From contig NZ_BPQR01000033.1 in assembly GCF_022179345.1 (NCBI RefSeq), positions 1 through 37,183 of the forward strand: a DNA stretch of 37,183 nt. Reading direction: 5' to 3'. Each line of letters opens with the position of its first letter. The stretch's first letter is position 1. This DNA is from Methylobacterium jeotgali. GTDB taxonomy: Bacteria > Pseudomonadota > Alphaproteobacteria > Rhizobiales > Beijerinckiaceae. Made by a program: the position numbers and the translations under genes. A model generated the notes under the pieces. It searched no databases, was not told the origin of the DNA, and was given only the letters and a program-made list of their open reading frames with translations. This document shows positions 30,947 through 37,183 of the stretch, piece after piece.

Positions 30947-32143
30947 TCAGACGCGCTCGACGCACATGGCGACGCCCATGCCGCCGCCGATGCAGAGGGT
31001 CGCGAGACCCTTCTTGCCGTCGCGGCGCTTCAGCTCGTGGAGCAGCGTGACGAGGACGCGGGCGCCCGACGCCCCGATCGGGTGGCCGATGGCGATGGCG
31101 CCGCCGTTGACGTTCACCTTGTCGTCGTCCCAGCCCATGTCCTTGTTCACGGCGAGCGCCTGGGCGGCGAAGGCCTCGTTGGCCTCGATCAGGTCGAGGT
31201 CGGAGGGCTTCCAGCCGGCCTTGTCGAGAGCCTTGCGGGAGGCCGGGATCGGGCCGGTGCCCATCACCTTCGGGTCGACGCCGGCGGTGGCCCAGGAGAC
31301 GATCTTCGCGAGCGGCTTGATGCCCCGGCGCTCGGCCTCGGAGGCCGACATCAGCACGATCGCCGCGGCGCCGTCGTTGAGGCCCGACGCGTTGCCCGCG
31401 GTCACGGTGCCGTCCTTCGAGAAGGCGGGCTTCAGCTTGGCCATCGCCTCCGCCGTGGCGCCGTCGCGGATGTACTCGTCGGTGTCGACGATGGTGTCGC
31501 CCTTCCGGCCCGGCACGGTGACGGGCACGATCTCCTCCTTGAAGCGGCCCTCCTTACGGGCGGCCTCGGCCTTGTTCTGGGAGCGGGCGGCGAAGGCGTC
31601 CTGCTGCTCGCGGGTGAGCTGGAAGGCCTGGGCCACGTTCTCGGCGGTGGTGCCCATGTGGTAGCCGTTGAAGGCGTCCCAGAGACCGTCCTTGATCATG
31701 GTGTCGACGAGCTTCACGTCGCCCATCTTCTGGCCGCCGCGCAGGTACTGGGCGTGGGGAGAGAGCGACATCGACTCCTGGCCGCCGGCCACGATCACCT
31801 TGGCGTCGCCGTTCTGGATCTGCTGCATGCCGACCGCGACGGTGCGCAGCCCCGAGCCGCAGACCTGGTTGAGGCCCCAGGCGGTGGCCTTCTCGGGGAT
31901 GCCGGCGCCGATGGCGGCCTGGCGGGCCGGGTTCTGGCCGGCGCCCGCGGTGAGCACCTGACCGAAGATCACCTCGTCCACATCGTCTGGAGAGACGCCG
32001 GCGCGCTCCAGCGCCGCCTTGATCGCCACCTTGCCGAGCTCGTGGGCGGGCGTGCTGGCGAAGGCACCTCCGAACGAGCCGACGGCCGTGCGCGCCGCGC
32101 CGACGATCACGATGTCCTCCTGACCCGACACCTGAGCTGACAT
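30947..32143 (-). CDS. phaA: PhaA, acetyl-CoA acetyltransferase (beta-ketothiolase)
   Basis: Thiolase II condensing two acetyl-CoA to acetoacetyl-CoA, first step of polyhydroxybutyrate synthesis. 398 residues. Active-site Cys95 (NQVCGSGLR), His354 ([10 protein letters not shown]) and Cys384 (CIGGGMG), with NEAFAAQAL, follow the classical thiolase pattern. The ATG at 32143 has AGGAGA 7 nt upstream. It is divergent from phaR with a 256-bp spacer that holds a TTGCGACGCAA palindrome. In Methylobacterium extorquens the equivalent phaA-phaB genes lie beside phaR. Confidence 0.97.
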   Translation of the reverse strand: MSAQVSGQEDIVIVGAARTAVGSFGGAFASTPAHELGKVAIKAALERAGVSPDDVDEVIFGQVLTAGAGQNPARQAAIGAGIPEKATAWGLNQVCGSGLRTVAVGMQQIQNGDAKVIVAGGQESMSLSPHAQYLRGGQKMGDVKLVDTMIKDGLWDAFNGYHMGTTAENVAQAFQLTREQQDAFAARSQNKAEAARKEGRFKEEIVPVTVPGRKGDTIVDTDEYIRDGATAEAMAKLKPAFSKDGTVTAGNASGLNDGAAAIVLMSASEAERRGIKPLAKIVSWATAGVDPKVMGTGPIPASRKALDKAGWKPSDLDLIEANEAFAAQALAVNKDMGWDDDKVNVNGGAIAIGHPIGASGARVLVTLLHELKRRDGKKGLATLCIGGGMGVAMCVERV

Positions 32144-32267
32144 GAGACGTTCTCCTCTCGCGGCGGGCGCAGTTTCTTCCGCGCACTCTACTGCCGTCCG
32201 GGCGATGAAAGCGCTGCCTGGGCCCAAGTCAAGGAGTGTCGCCGCCCCGCCGGTGACGGAAAGCGTT

Positions 32268-32278
32268 TTGCGACGCAA
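32268..32278. promoter_or_regulatory. TTGCG-a-CGCAA palindrome, candidate PhaR operator
   Basis: A perfect 5-1-5 palindrome at the centre of the phaA/phaR divergent spacer. PhaR proteins are known to bind TGC/GCA-containing symmetrical sites in other bacteria. Assignment by position and symmetry. Confidence 0.4.
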
Positions 32279-32399
32279 CGGATTGGCACTATTCTGCGTG
32301 GATGGGCGGTGCCGCAGTGTTTTCGCGGCGCTGCGAAAGCTCTAACATTCCGGTCCGGGGCTTTCCGCGCGAGACGGTTCCCGAGGGACGACGCCCGAC

Positions 32400-33008
32400 A
32401 TGACCGCACTGCGAGAGGCCCCGAAGATGGCGGACAACAAGGCCCAGCAGACGGTCATCAAGAAGTACGCCAACCGGCGCCTCTATCACACCGGCACCTC
32501 GACCTACGTGACGCTGGAGGACCTCGCGACCATGGTCCAGGGCGGCGAGGACTTCGTCGTCTACGATGCGCGCTCGGGCGACGACATCACCCGCTCGGTG
32601 CTCGCGCAGATCATCTTCGAGCAGGAGAACAAGGCCGGTGAGGACAACCTCCTGCCCGTCGCCTTCCTGCGCCAGCTCATCCGCTTCTACGGCGACTCGA
32701 TGCGCACCATGGTGCCGAGCTTCCTCGAGTTCTCGGTGGCGAACTTCGCCCGCGATCAGGACGGCCTGCGCGAGAAGCTCTCGCAGAGCTTCGGGCCGCA
32801 GGCGTTCCAGCACGCCATCGAGCAGCAGGTGCGGGCCAACATGAGCTTCTTCGGCGACGCCATGAAGATGTTCACGGCCTTCCCCGGCGGCGTCGCGCCC
32901 GGCGCGTCCCAGCCCGCCGCGGCCCCGGCCCCGGGCAGCGACCTCGACGATCTCAAGCGCCAGATGGCCGAGATGCAGCAGCGCCTGGAGGCGCTGGCGC
33001 GCAAGTAG
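32400..33008 (+). CDS. phaR: PhaR, polyhydroxybutyrate synthesis repressor
   Basis: Autoregulated DNA- and PHB-binding repressor; in M. extorquens its loss alters acetyl-CoA flux. 202 residues. The PHB-accumulation DNA-binding domain is TVIKKYANRRLYHTGTSTYV (about 18-37), followed by LEDLATMVQGGEDFVVYDAR and the two helical PHB-granule-binding repeats. A C-terminal coiled coil (DDLKRQMAEMQQRLEALARK) ends the protein. ATG 32400 or 32427 could be used; both have moderate Shine-Dalgarno. It is divergent from phaA. Confidence 0.95.
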   Translation: MTALREAPKMADNKAQQTVIKKYANRRLYHTGTSTYVTLEDLATMVQGGEDFVVYDARSGDDITRSVLAQIIFEQENKAGEDNLLPVAFLRQLIRFYGDSMRTMVPSFLEFSVANFARDQDGLREKLSQSFGPQAFQHAIEQQVRANMSFFGDAMKMFTAFPGGVAPGASQPAAAPAPGSDLDDLKRQMAEMQQRLEALARK

Positions 33009-33051
33009 GCCGCGGGAATCCGCGCCGCCCGCCGCGCACGTCACACAAAGG

Positions 33052-33067
33052 TTGACGAACCCTTAAC
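33052..33067 (+). promoter_or_regulatory. CtrA-like box
   Basis: TTGA-N7-TTAAC resembles the CtrA consensus TTAA-N7-TTAAC with one mismatch. It lies 29 bp before the small ORF at 33097. It is a weak call in one copy. Confidence 0.3.
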
Positions 33068-33096
33068 GCCGGCCCCACGTTTGCGCCTCGCACCGC

Positions 33097-33369
33097 ATGA
33101 GGCGGTCGGGCATGGGGCCGATGGAGCGATCCGGCACGGAATCGGTGGAAGAGAGCGGGCGGGCGTCCTCGAACGGGACCCGCGCGCTGACCCTCGTCGC
33201 CGGCGGCGCACGGCAGGAAGCCCCCGCGCCGGCCCCGCGGGCGCGGCCGATGGCCGGCTTCGTCACGCAGCTGATGGTGGGGCGGGACCCGACGCTCCAG
33301 ACCTCGCGGCCCGCGCGCACGCGCTCGGCCGCTGCGCTCTACGCGCAGGCCGCCAAGCTTCTCGCCTGA
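33097..33369 (+). CDS. Small alphaproteobacterial protein, unknown
   Basis: About 90 residues, low confidence in the start (ATG 33097, or 33112/33121). The conserved-looking part is C-terminal (PMAGFVTQLMVGRDPTLQ, then RPARTRSAAALYAQAAKLLA). It resembles small rhizobial proteins with PFxAQLIA- and TR-rich tails, from memory. No function. It stands alone between phaR and rpmF. Confidence 0.5.
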   Translation: MRRSGMGPMERSGTESVEESGRASSNGTRALTLVAGGARQEAPAPAPRARPMAGFVTQLMVGRDPTLQTSRPARTRSAAALYAQAAKLLA

Positions 33370-33483
33370 TCCGAAGGTAAAGGGGTCCGGGCTGCCGCGC
33401 CATCATCGGGCGCGAACCCGCCGATCCGGCCGAAGGGGACGCGCCCCGCCCGAATCGGACGATCGGAGCGCTGCCCGAAAGGC

Positions 33484-33672
33484 TTACGCCTCGGCGGACT
33501 TCACCTTGAGGACCTGACGGCCCCGGTACATGCCGGTCTTGAGGTCGATGTGGTGGGGGCGGCGCAGCTCGCCGGAGTCCTTGTCCTCCACGTAGGTCGG
33601 CGCCTTGAGGGCGTCGGCCGATCGGCGCATGCCGCGGCGGGAGGGAGAGGTCTTTCGCTTCGGAACGGCCAT
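33484..33672 (-). CDS. rpmF: Ribosomal protein bL32
   Basis: 62-residue large-subunit protein, basic. N-terminus [20 protein letters not shown] is diagnostic, followed by [20 protein letters not shown]. It lacks the zinc Cys pairs, as is common in alphaproteobacterial L32. ATG 33672 has AGGA upstream. It seems to be monocistronic; the promoter should lie in 33673-33853. Confidence 0.97.
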
Positions 33673-33853
33673 GGCGGGATCCTGTAGGTGCGGGACGGCA
33701 AAAGGGCGCCGGGCGGACCCCGCCTCCTCGGAGGGGACGCCTCGGCACCGCTTGCGGACCGGATTCGAGGCGGCGCTTATAGCGGCGGCGGGGGCGTCTG
33801 GCTAGAGCGTCGGGAAAGCGGGGACGTCTCGGGTCTCGGTGGTTCGGGCCGTC

Positions 33854-34129
33854 TCAGTAGACCTGCCAGTATTTCGGGGCCCGCTTGGAACGTGGCGGCT
33901 TCGCCGGGCCTGTCGCGATGTCCATGTCGCCCATGCGGCGAAGCTCCTGCCGCGCCAAGGACTCCACCCGGTCCCCGTCCCCCTCGACGGCGATCCAGAT
34001 CGACCAGCCGGTGCGATCCGTCTCGTTGTCGCGAACCGTCAGGCACACCCGTGCGCGCGGGCGCCCGTCCGCGTGGAAGGTTCGCTCGACGGCGCTGGTG
34101 ATCACTTCGTGCGGCGCGGCGCGACCCAT
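33854..34129 (-). CDS. Small hypothetical protein
   Basis: 91 residues, no recognised domain. It begins GRAAPHEVITSAVERTFHAD and contains RARVCLTVRDNETDRTGWS, IWIAVEGDGDRVESLARQEL and a basic tail ending KRAPKYWQVY. The ATG at 34129 has GGAGG about 9 nt upstream; a longer frame to 34288 is not supported. It is probably a leftward single gene; its promoter region (34130-34200) contains a GntR-type palindrome. Confidence 0.6.
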   Translation of the reverse strand: MGRAAPHEVITSAVERTFHADGRPRARVCLTVRDNETDRTGWSIWIAVEGDGDRVESLARQELRRMGDMDIATGPAKPPRSKRAPKYWQVY

Positions 34130-34178
34130 CTGTCCGACCCTCCGGCACCATCGAGAGTGCCGATCCTTCAATTTGGAA

Positions 34179-34192
34179 TCTGGTATACCAGA
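34179..34192. promoter_or_regulatory. 14-bp GntR-type palindrome
   Basis: TCTGGTATACCAGA is a perfect palindrome with the core TGGTATACCA, the shape recognised by many FadR/FCD-type GntR repressors. It lies about 50 bp upstream of the small leftward gene (start 34129) and 200 bp upstream of the HhH gene. No GntR regulator is in the window. Confidence 0.55.
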
Positions 34193-34312
34193 AGCTGAGC
34201 CGAACTTCATCCGAAATGCGCCCGGCGCCCGTGCCCTTCTCCGACGGCTCGACGAGGGGCACCCGATGAAAGCACGTCCGCGACCCAAGCTTTCATCCGC
34301 CTGAGCGAAGCA

Positions 34313-34328
34313 TTAAGCCGCGGTTCAA
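34313..34328 (+). promoter_or_regulatory. CtrA-like half/near-box
   Basis: TTAA-N7-TTCAA upstream of the HhH gene start (34396). TTAA is rare in this GC-rich stretch, but the second half-site is off by one. Weak. Confidence 0.2.
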
Positions 34329-34395
34329 GTGGCGAGACCCAGTCTGCCTCCGTCGGCCCCGCTGCATTCGCGGGGTCCTCGGGAGACGACAGCCC

Positions 34396-34761
34396 ATGAC
34401 GACTCGCAAGCCCTGGCTCCGCACCCTCGCGGTTCTCGCCTGCCTCGCCGCCGCGCCGGCCCTGGCGCAGACGCCGAGCCCCTCCGCCCCGACCAAGCCC
34501 GCGGCGCCCCCGCCGACCGCCCCCGCGAGCCCGAGCGCGCCCGTCGCCGGCTCCCCGAACGCCGCCAAGGGGACGCTCCTCGACATCAACAGCGCCAGCA
34601 AGGAGGAGCTCGACGCGCTCCCCGGCATCGGCGCCGCCCGCTCCGAGGCGATCATCAAGGGCCGCCCCTACAAGGGCAAGGACGACCTCCTGCACAAGAA
34701 GGTCATCCCGCAGAACGTCTATGACGGCATCAAGGACAAGATCATCGCCAAGCAGAAGTGA
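34396..34761 (+). CDS. Secreted helix-hairpin-helix (ComEA-like) protein
   Basis: 121 residues. Signal peptide ends near ALA-Q (about 24), then a Pro-rich linker (27-55) and one ComEA-type HhH domain (about 60-118: DINSASKEELDALPGIGA, AIIKGRPYKGKDDLL, then VYDGIKDKI). HhH domains of this type bind DNA non-specifically. With no membrane anchor it may act in the periplasm, as in DNA uptake, but no other competence genes are nearby. The ATG at 34396 has GGGAG upstream. Confidence 0.85.
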   Translation: MTTRKPWLRTLAVLACLAAAPALAQTPSPSAPTKPAAPPPTAPASPSAPVAGSPNAAKGTLLDINSASKEELDALPGIGAARSEAIIKGRPYKGKDDLLHKKVIPQNVYDGIKDKIIAKQK

Positions 34762-34770
34762 TCCGATGAT

Positions 34771-34801
34771 GCGGAGGCGGCCGGTCACCGGCCGTCTCCG
34801 C
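34771..34801 (+). terminator. Strong hairpin terminator after the HhH gene
   Basis: A 14-bp stem (34771-34784 with 34788-34801, one G.U pair) with a TCA loop follows the HhH stop by 9 bp. Few T residues follow, so it could be a weak intrinsic terminator. Confidence 0.55.
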
Positions 34802-34861
34802 CGCTTGCCGCTGCGCTGGCGCGGGTGCTAGGCGCGGGGAGCCCTCACGAGTTCCCCCGAC

Positions 34862-35482
34862 ATGCCCGCACCCGCCATCCGCCTCCACAGGGGCGACCTG
34901 CCCGCCGACTACGCGCCGGGCCCCGCGATCGCCGTCGACACCGAGACGCTCGGCCTCAACCCCCTGCGCGACCGTCTCTGCGTCGTGCAGATCTCGCGAG
35001 GAGACGGCGAGGCCGACCTCGTGCAGATCCTGCCCGGCACCGAGGCGCCGAACCTGGTCCGCGTCCTTGCCGACCCGGATGTCCAGAAAATCTTCCACTT
35101 CGCCCGCTTCGACGTGGCGGTGCTGTTCCACCGCTTCGGGGTGATGACGGCCCCGGTCTACTGCACCAAGATCGCCTCGAAGCTCGCCCGCACCTACACC
35201 GACCGGCACGGGCTCAAGGACGTGGTCCGCGAGCTCGTCGGCGCCGATCTCTCGAAGCAGCAGCAATCCTCGGACTGGGGCGCCGAGACCCTGACCCAGG
35301 CGCAGCTCGACTACGCGGCCTCCGACGTGCTCCATCTCCACGCCGCCCGCGACCGGCTCGACGCCATGCTGGCGCGCGAAGGCCGGAGCGAGATCGCGCA
35401 GAGCTGCTTCGCGTTCCTGCCGACCCGCGCCCGGCTCGACCTCGGCGGCTGGGCCGAGACCGACATTTTCGCGCACTCCTGA
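34862..35482 (+). CDS. Ribonuclease D-like 3'-5' exonuclease, HRDC-less
   Basis: 206-residue DEDDy exonuclease. Exo I has Asp26 and Glu28 (AVDTETLGL), Exo II has Asp84 (FHFARFDVAVL), and Exo III has Tyr151 and Asp155 (LDYAASDVLHL). It lacks the C-terminal HRDC domains of full RNase D. Short forms like this lie upstream of lptC in many alphaproteobacteria. The substrate is likely RNA. The ATG at 34862 is chosen from the context; Shine-Dalgarno is unclear. Confidence 0.92.
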   Translation: MPAPAIRLHRGDLPADYAPGPAIAVDTETLGLNPLRDRLCVVQISRGDGEADLVQILPGTEAPNLVRVLADPDVQKIFHFARFDVAVLFHRFGVMTAPVYCTKIASKLARTYTDRHGLKDVVRELVGADLSKQQQSSDWGAETLTQAQLDYAASDVLHLHAARDRLDAMLAREGRSEIAQSCFAFLPTRARLDLGGWAETDIFAHS

Positions 35483-35680
35483 GGGCGCGCTCAGGGAGCC
35501 GACCTGCGCACTGCGCCACGGCCGCATCGATGCGGCCGGTGGTTGAAGAATCCGAAACGCTCAGGCCATAACTTCGCCACCGGAGCCGGGCATTCCCGCG
35601 CTCCGGCATCGGCCCGTCAGGGGCCGGCCATCGGTTCCGGTCGTGCGGCGGGGGGCGCGGACCGGCTTCTCGGGAATGTC

Positions 35681-36430
35681 ATGCAGGTGCTCGAGGCCGT
35701 CGAGACAGGGATGCCGACGGGCGTGGCCGACGCCCGCCGCCGGAAGGCCCACGCCCGCGCGCGCGGCCACAGCAGCCGTGTCCGGCGCCTGCGCCTGATC
35801 CTGCCGGTGCTCGCCGGCGGCGCCGTGCTGGCGCTTGCGGGCGCCCTGTTCAATCCCTTCCGCGCCAGCCTTCCGAACGTCGAGCTCGGGCCGGTCACCC
35901 TCTCCGGCACCAAGGTGCGCATGGAGAACCCGCGCCTCTCCGGCTTCAAGAAGGGCGAGCGCGGCTACGAGGTGACGGCGAACGCCGCCCTTCAGGACAT
36001 GCGCAAGCCGAGCCTCGTCGAGCTCGAGACCATGCGCGGCCACATCGCCACCGACGAGAAGGGCGGCATCGCCCGCCTGGAGGCGGCCGGCGGCCTGTTC
36101 GACACGAGCCGCGAAGCCCTCGACCTGCACAAGGACATCCGCCTCTGGACCGACAAGGGCGAGGAGGCGCGGCTGAAATCGGCCTCGGTCGACTTCAAGG
36201 CCGGCACCATCCGCTCGCAGGAGAGCGTCACCGTCACGGTGCCGAGCGGCTCGGTCGTCGGCGACACCCTCGACGTGGTCGACAACGGCCGGGTGATCTC
36301 CTTCGTCGGAAACGTCCACGCGGTGTTCCACGGCGAGCCCAAGGGCACGCAGAAGGCGGCGCCCGAGAAGGTCGCGGAGACGCCCCGCGTCCTCACCTCC
36401 TCCGCCGAGCCGTCGGACGGTCGCCCGTGA
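35681..36430 (+). CDS. lptC: LptC, LPS-export inner-membrane protein
   Basis: About 249 residues. Single N-terminal membrane helix (about 38-57, LILPVLAGGAVLALAGALF) then a periplasmic LptC/YrbK-type beta-jellyroll (VELGPVTLSGTKVRMENPRL, ENPRLSGFKKGERGYEVTA, IRSQESVTVTVPSGSVVGDT). It relays LPS from LptBFG to LptA. ATG 35681 has GGGAATG just before; a TTG at 35543 would add a non-conserved stretch. GTGA overlap with lptA at 36427-36430. Confidence 0.93.
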   Translation: MQVLEAVETGMPTGVADARRRKAHARARGHSSRVRRLRLILPVLAGGAVLALAGALFNPFRASLPNVELGPVTLSGTKVRMENPRLSGFKKGERGYEVTANAALQDMRKPSLVELETMRGHIATDEKGGIARLEAAGGLFDTSREALDLHKDIRLWTDKGEEARLKSASVDFKAGTIRSQESVTVTVPSGSVVGDTLDVVDNGRVISFVGNVHAVFHGEPKGTQKAAPEKVAETPRVLTSSAEPSDGRP

Positions 36431-37134
36431 GCCTGCGCCTGCCCCTCGCCCTCGCCGCCGCGCTCCTCTGCGCCGCCCCGGCGCTCGCCGAGAAGCCGGC
36501 CGCGCCGGCGGCCAAGAAGGACGCCGGCCTCGGCGCGTTCGGCGGCGGCGGCAAGGAGCCGATCAAGATCGACGCCGACCGCCTCGACGTGTTCGACCGC
36601 GAGAACAAGGCGGTGTTCGCCGGCAACGTCGTCGCCGTGCAGGGCGACAGCACCATCCGCTGCTCGACCATGACCGTGCACTACAAGCGCGGCAAGGAGG
36701 GCAAGGAGGCGGCCAAGGACCCCAAGCCCGAGACCGACACCGCAGGCGGCGCCGCCGCCATGGGCGAGAACGGTATCCAGAAGGTCGAGTGCGCCGGCCC
36801 CGTGACCGTCGTGCAGAAGGACCAGGTCGCCACCGGCGACAACGCCGTGTTCGACCAGGCGGCCAAGCGCATCGTGCTCACCGGCAACGTCGTGCTCAGC
36901 CAGTGCCAGAACGTCACCCGCGGCTCGCGCCTCGTCTACGACATGACCACCGGCCGGGCGAACATGGATCCGGTGGCGGGCGGGCGCGTCTCGGCCCTGT
37001 TCGTGCCCGGCGAGAAGGGCGACAAGCCCGGTGCCGGCAAGGGCTGCCCGCCGCCGCCGACCGCGGCCAAGAAGGACACCAAGCCCGCCGAGAAGCCCGG
37101 AGAGGGCGCCGCCGCCCGGGCGCAGGCGAACTAG
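36427..37134 (+). CDS. lptA: LptA, periplasmic LPS-transport protein
   Basis: 235 residues. Signal peptide about 1-21 (PALAEK), then the OstA-like domain: IKIDADRLDVFDRENKAVFA, GNVVAVQGDSTIRCSTM, ATGDNAVFDQAAKRIVLTGN. The C-terminal tail is Lys/Pro-rich. It forms the periplasmic bridge between LptC and LptD. The start is GTG 36427, coupled to lptC via GTGA. Confidence 0.94.
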   Translation: MSLRLPLALAAALLCAAPALAEKPAAPAAKKDAGLGAFGGGGKEPIKIDADRLDVFDRENKAVFAGNVVAVQGDSTIRCSTMTVHYKRGKEGKEAAKDPKPETDTAGGAAAMGENGIQKVECAGPVTVVQKDQVATGDNAVFDQAAKRIVLTGNVVLSQCQNVTRGSRLVYDMTTGRANMDPVAGGRVSALFVPGEKGDKPGAGKGCPPPPTAAKKDTKPAEKPGEGAAARAQAN

Positions 37135-37135
37135 G

Positions 37136-37183
37136 TTGACCGCTGCCGTGCCGATCTCTCGCCGGTCCGGCGCGCCGGACGGC
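37136..37183 (+). CDS. lptB: Possible 5' end of lptB (ABC ATPase), truncated by the window
   Basis: An open frame from TTG 37136 (or GTG 37148) runs to the edge of the window right after lptA. The first 16 codons (VPISRRSGAPDG) are too few to recognise. lptB normally follows lptA, so this is a context-based call. Confidence 0.4.
   Translation, partial: MTAAVPISRRSGAPDG

Noticed and set aside
32283..32299. Sigma-54-like -24/-12 (TTGGCAC then TGC)
   Set aside because: GG and GC are 9 nt apart rather than the required 10, so a functional sigma-54 promoter is unlikely.

Overview
The window is about 37 kb of very GC-rich, gene-dense chromosome from an alphaproteobacterium, most probably Methylobacterium/Methylorubrum or a close relative (Hyphomicrobiales). 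This is inferred from protein character, the order mnmG-rsmG-parA-parB-holA-lptE-leuS, a phaA-phaB/phaR locus, and a ribonuclease D-like exonuclease followed by lptC-lptA. No transposase, integrase, phage gene, CRISPR array, tRNA or rRNA is visible. This looks like stable, origin-proximal core chromosome.

Layout. 1-3880 (+): the 3' part of mnmG, then rsmG, parA and parB, with a perfect parS palindrome inside rsmG. 3886-8155 (-): leuS, lptE, holA. 8370-10902: a YggS-type PLP protein (+), then a MarR regulator (-) divergent from an MFS transporter (+). 10909-13503: an L,D-transpeptidase-fold protein (-), an orphan OmpR-type response regulator, a stand-alone cyclic-nucleotide-binding domain and a DUF892 ferritin-like stress protein. 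13657-16422 (+): dapD, an alpha/beta-hydrolase that seems to lack its serine nucleophile, and a secreted class A acid phosphatase. 16524-18716: a TonB-dependent siderophore receptor. 18776-20598 (-): a TerC-family membrane protein and a lipid kinase, with another parS-like site between them. 20599-21110: about 500 bp without a recognisable gene. 21111-23164 (+): two unrecognised envelope proteins, one with a degenerate nuclease-like domain. 23181-26126 (-): a divergent PEP-carboxylase homologue, facing two small unknown envelope genes. 27574-30046: a DUF985 cupin, an aldo/keto reductase and a LysR regulator. 30053-33008: phaB, phaA and divergent phaR, the polyhydroxybutyrate pathway and its regulator. 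33097-34761: small genes including rpmF and a secreted helix-hairpin-helix protein. 34862-end (+): ribonuclease D-like exonuclease, lptC, lptA and possibly the first codons of lptB.

How it works together. The left part links tRNA/rRNA modification with chromosome segregation: ParB loads at parS, one perfect copy and two variants spread over 18 kb. Both ends carry lipopolysaccharide-export genes (lptE left; lptC and lptA right). The pha genes control carbon storage and acetyl-CoA flux. No complete new multi-gene system was found. The points most worth a second look are the PEPC homologue with several altered catalytic motifs, the transmembrane protein with a degenerate SNase-like domain, the serine-less hydrolase, the parS sites embedded in coding sequence, several operator-like palindromes without an assigned regulator, and a fold-back inverted repeat at the first bases that looks like an assembly end artefact.
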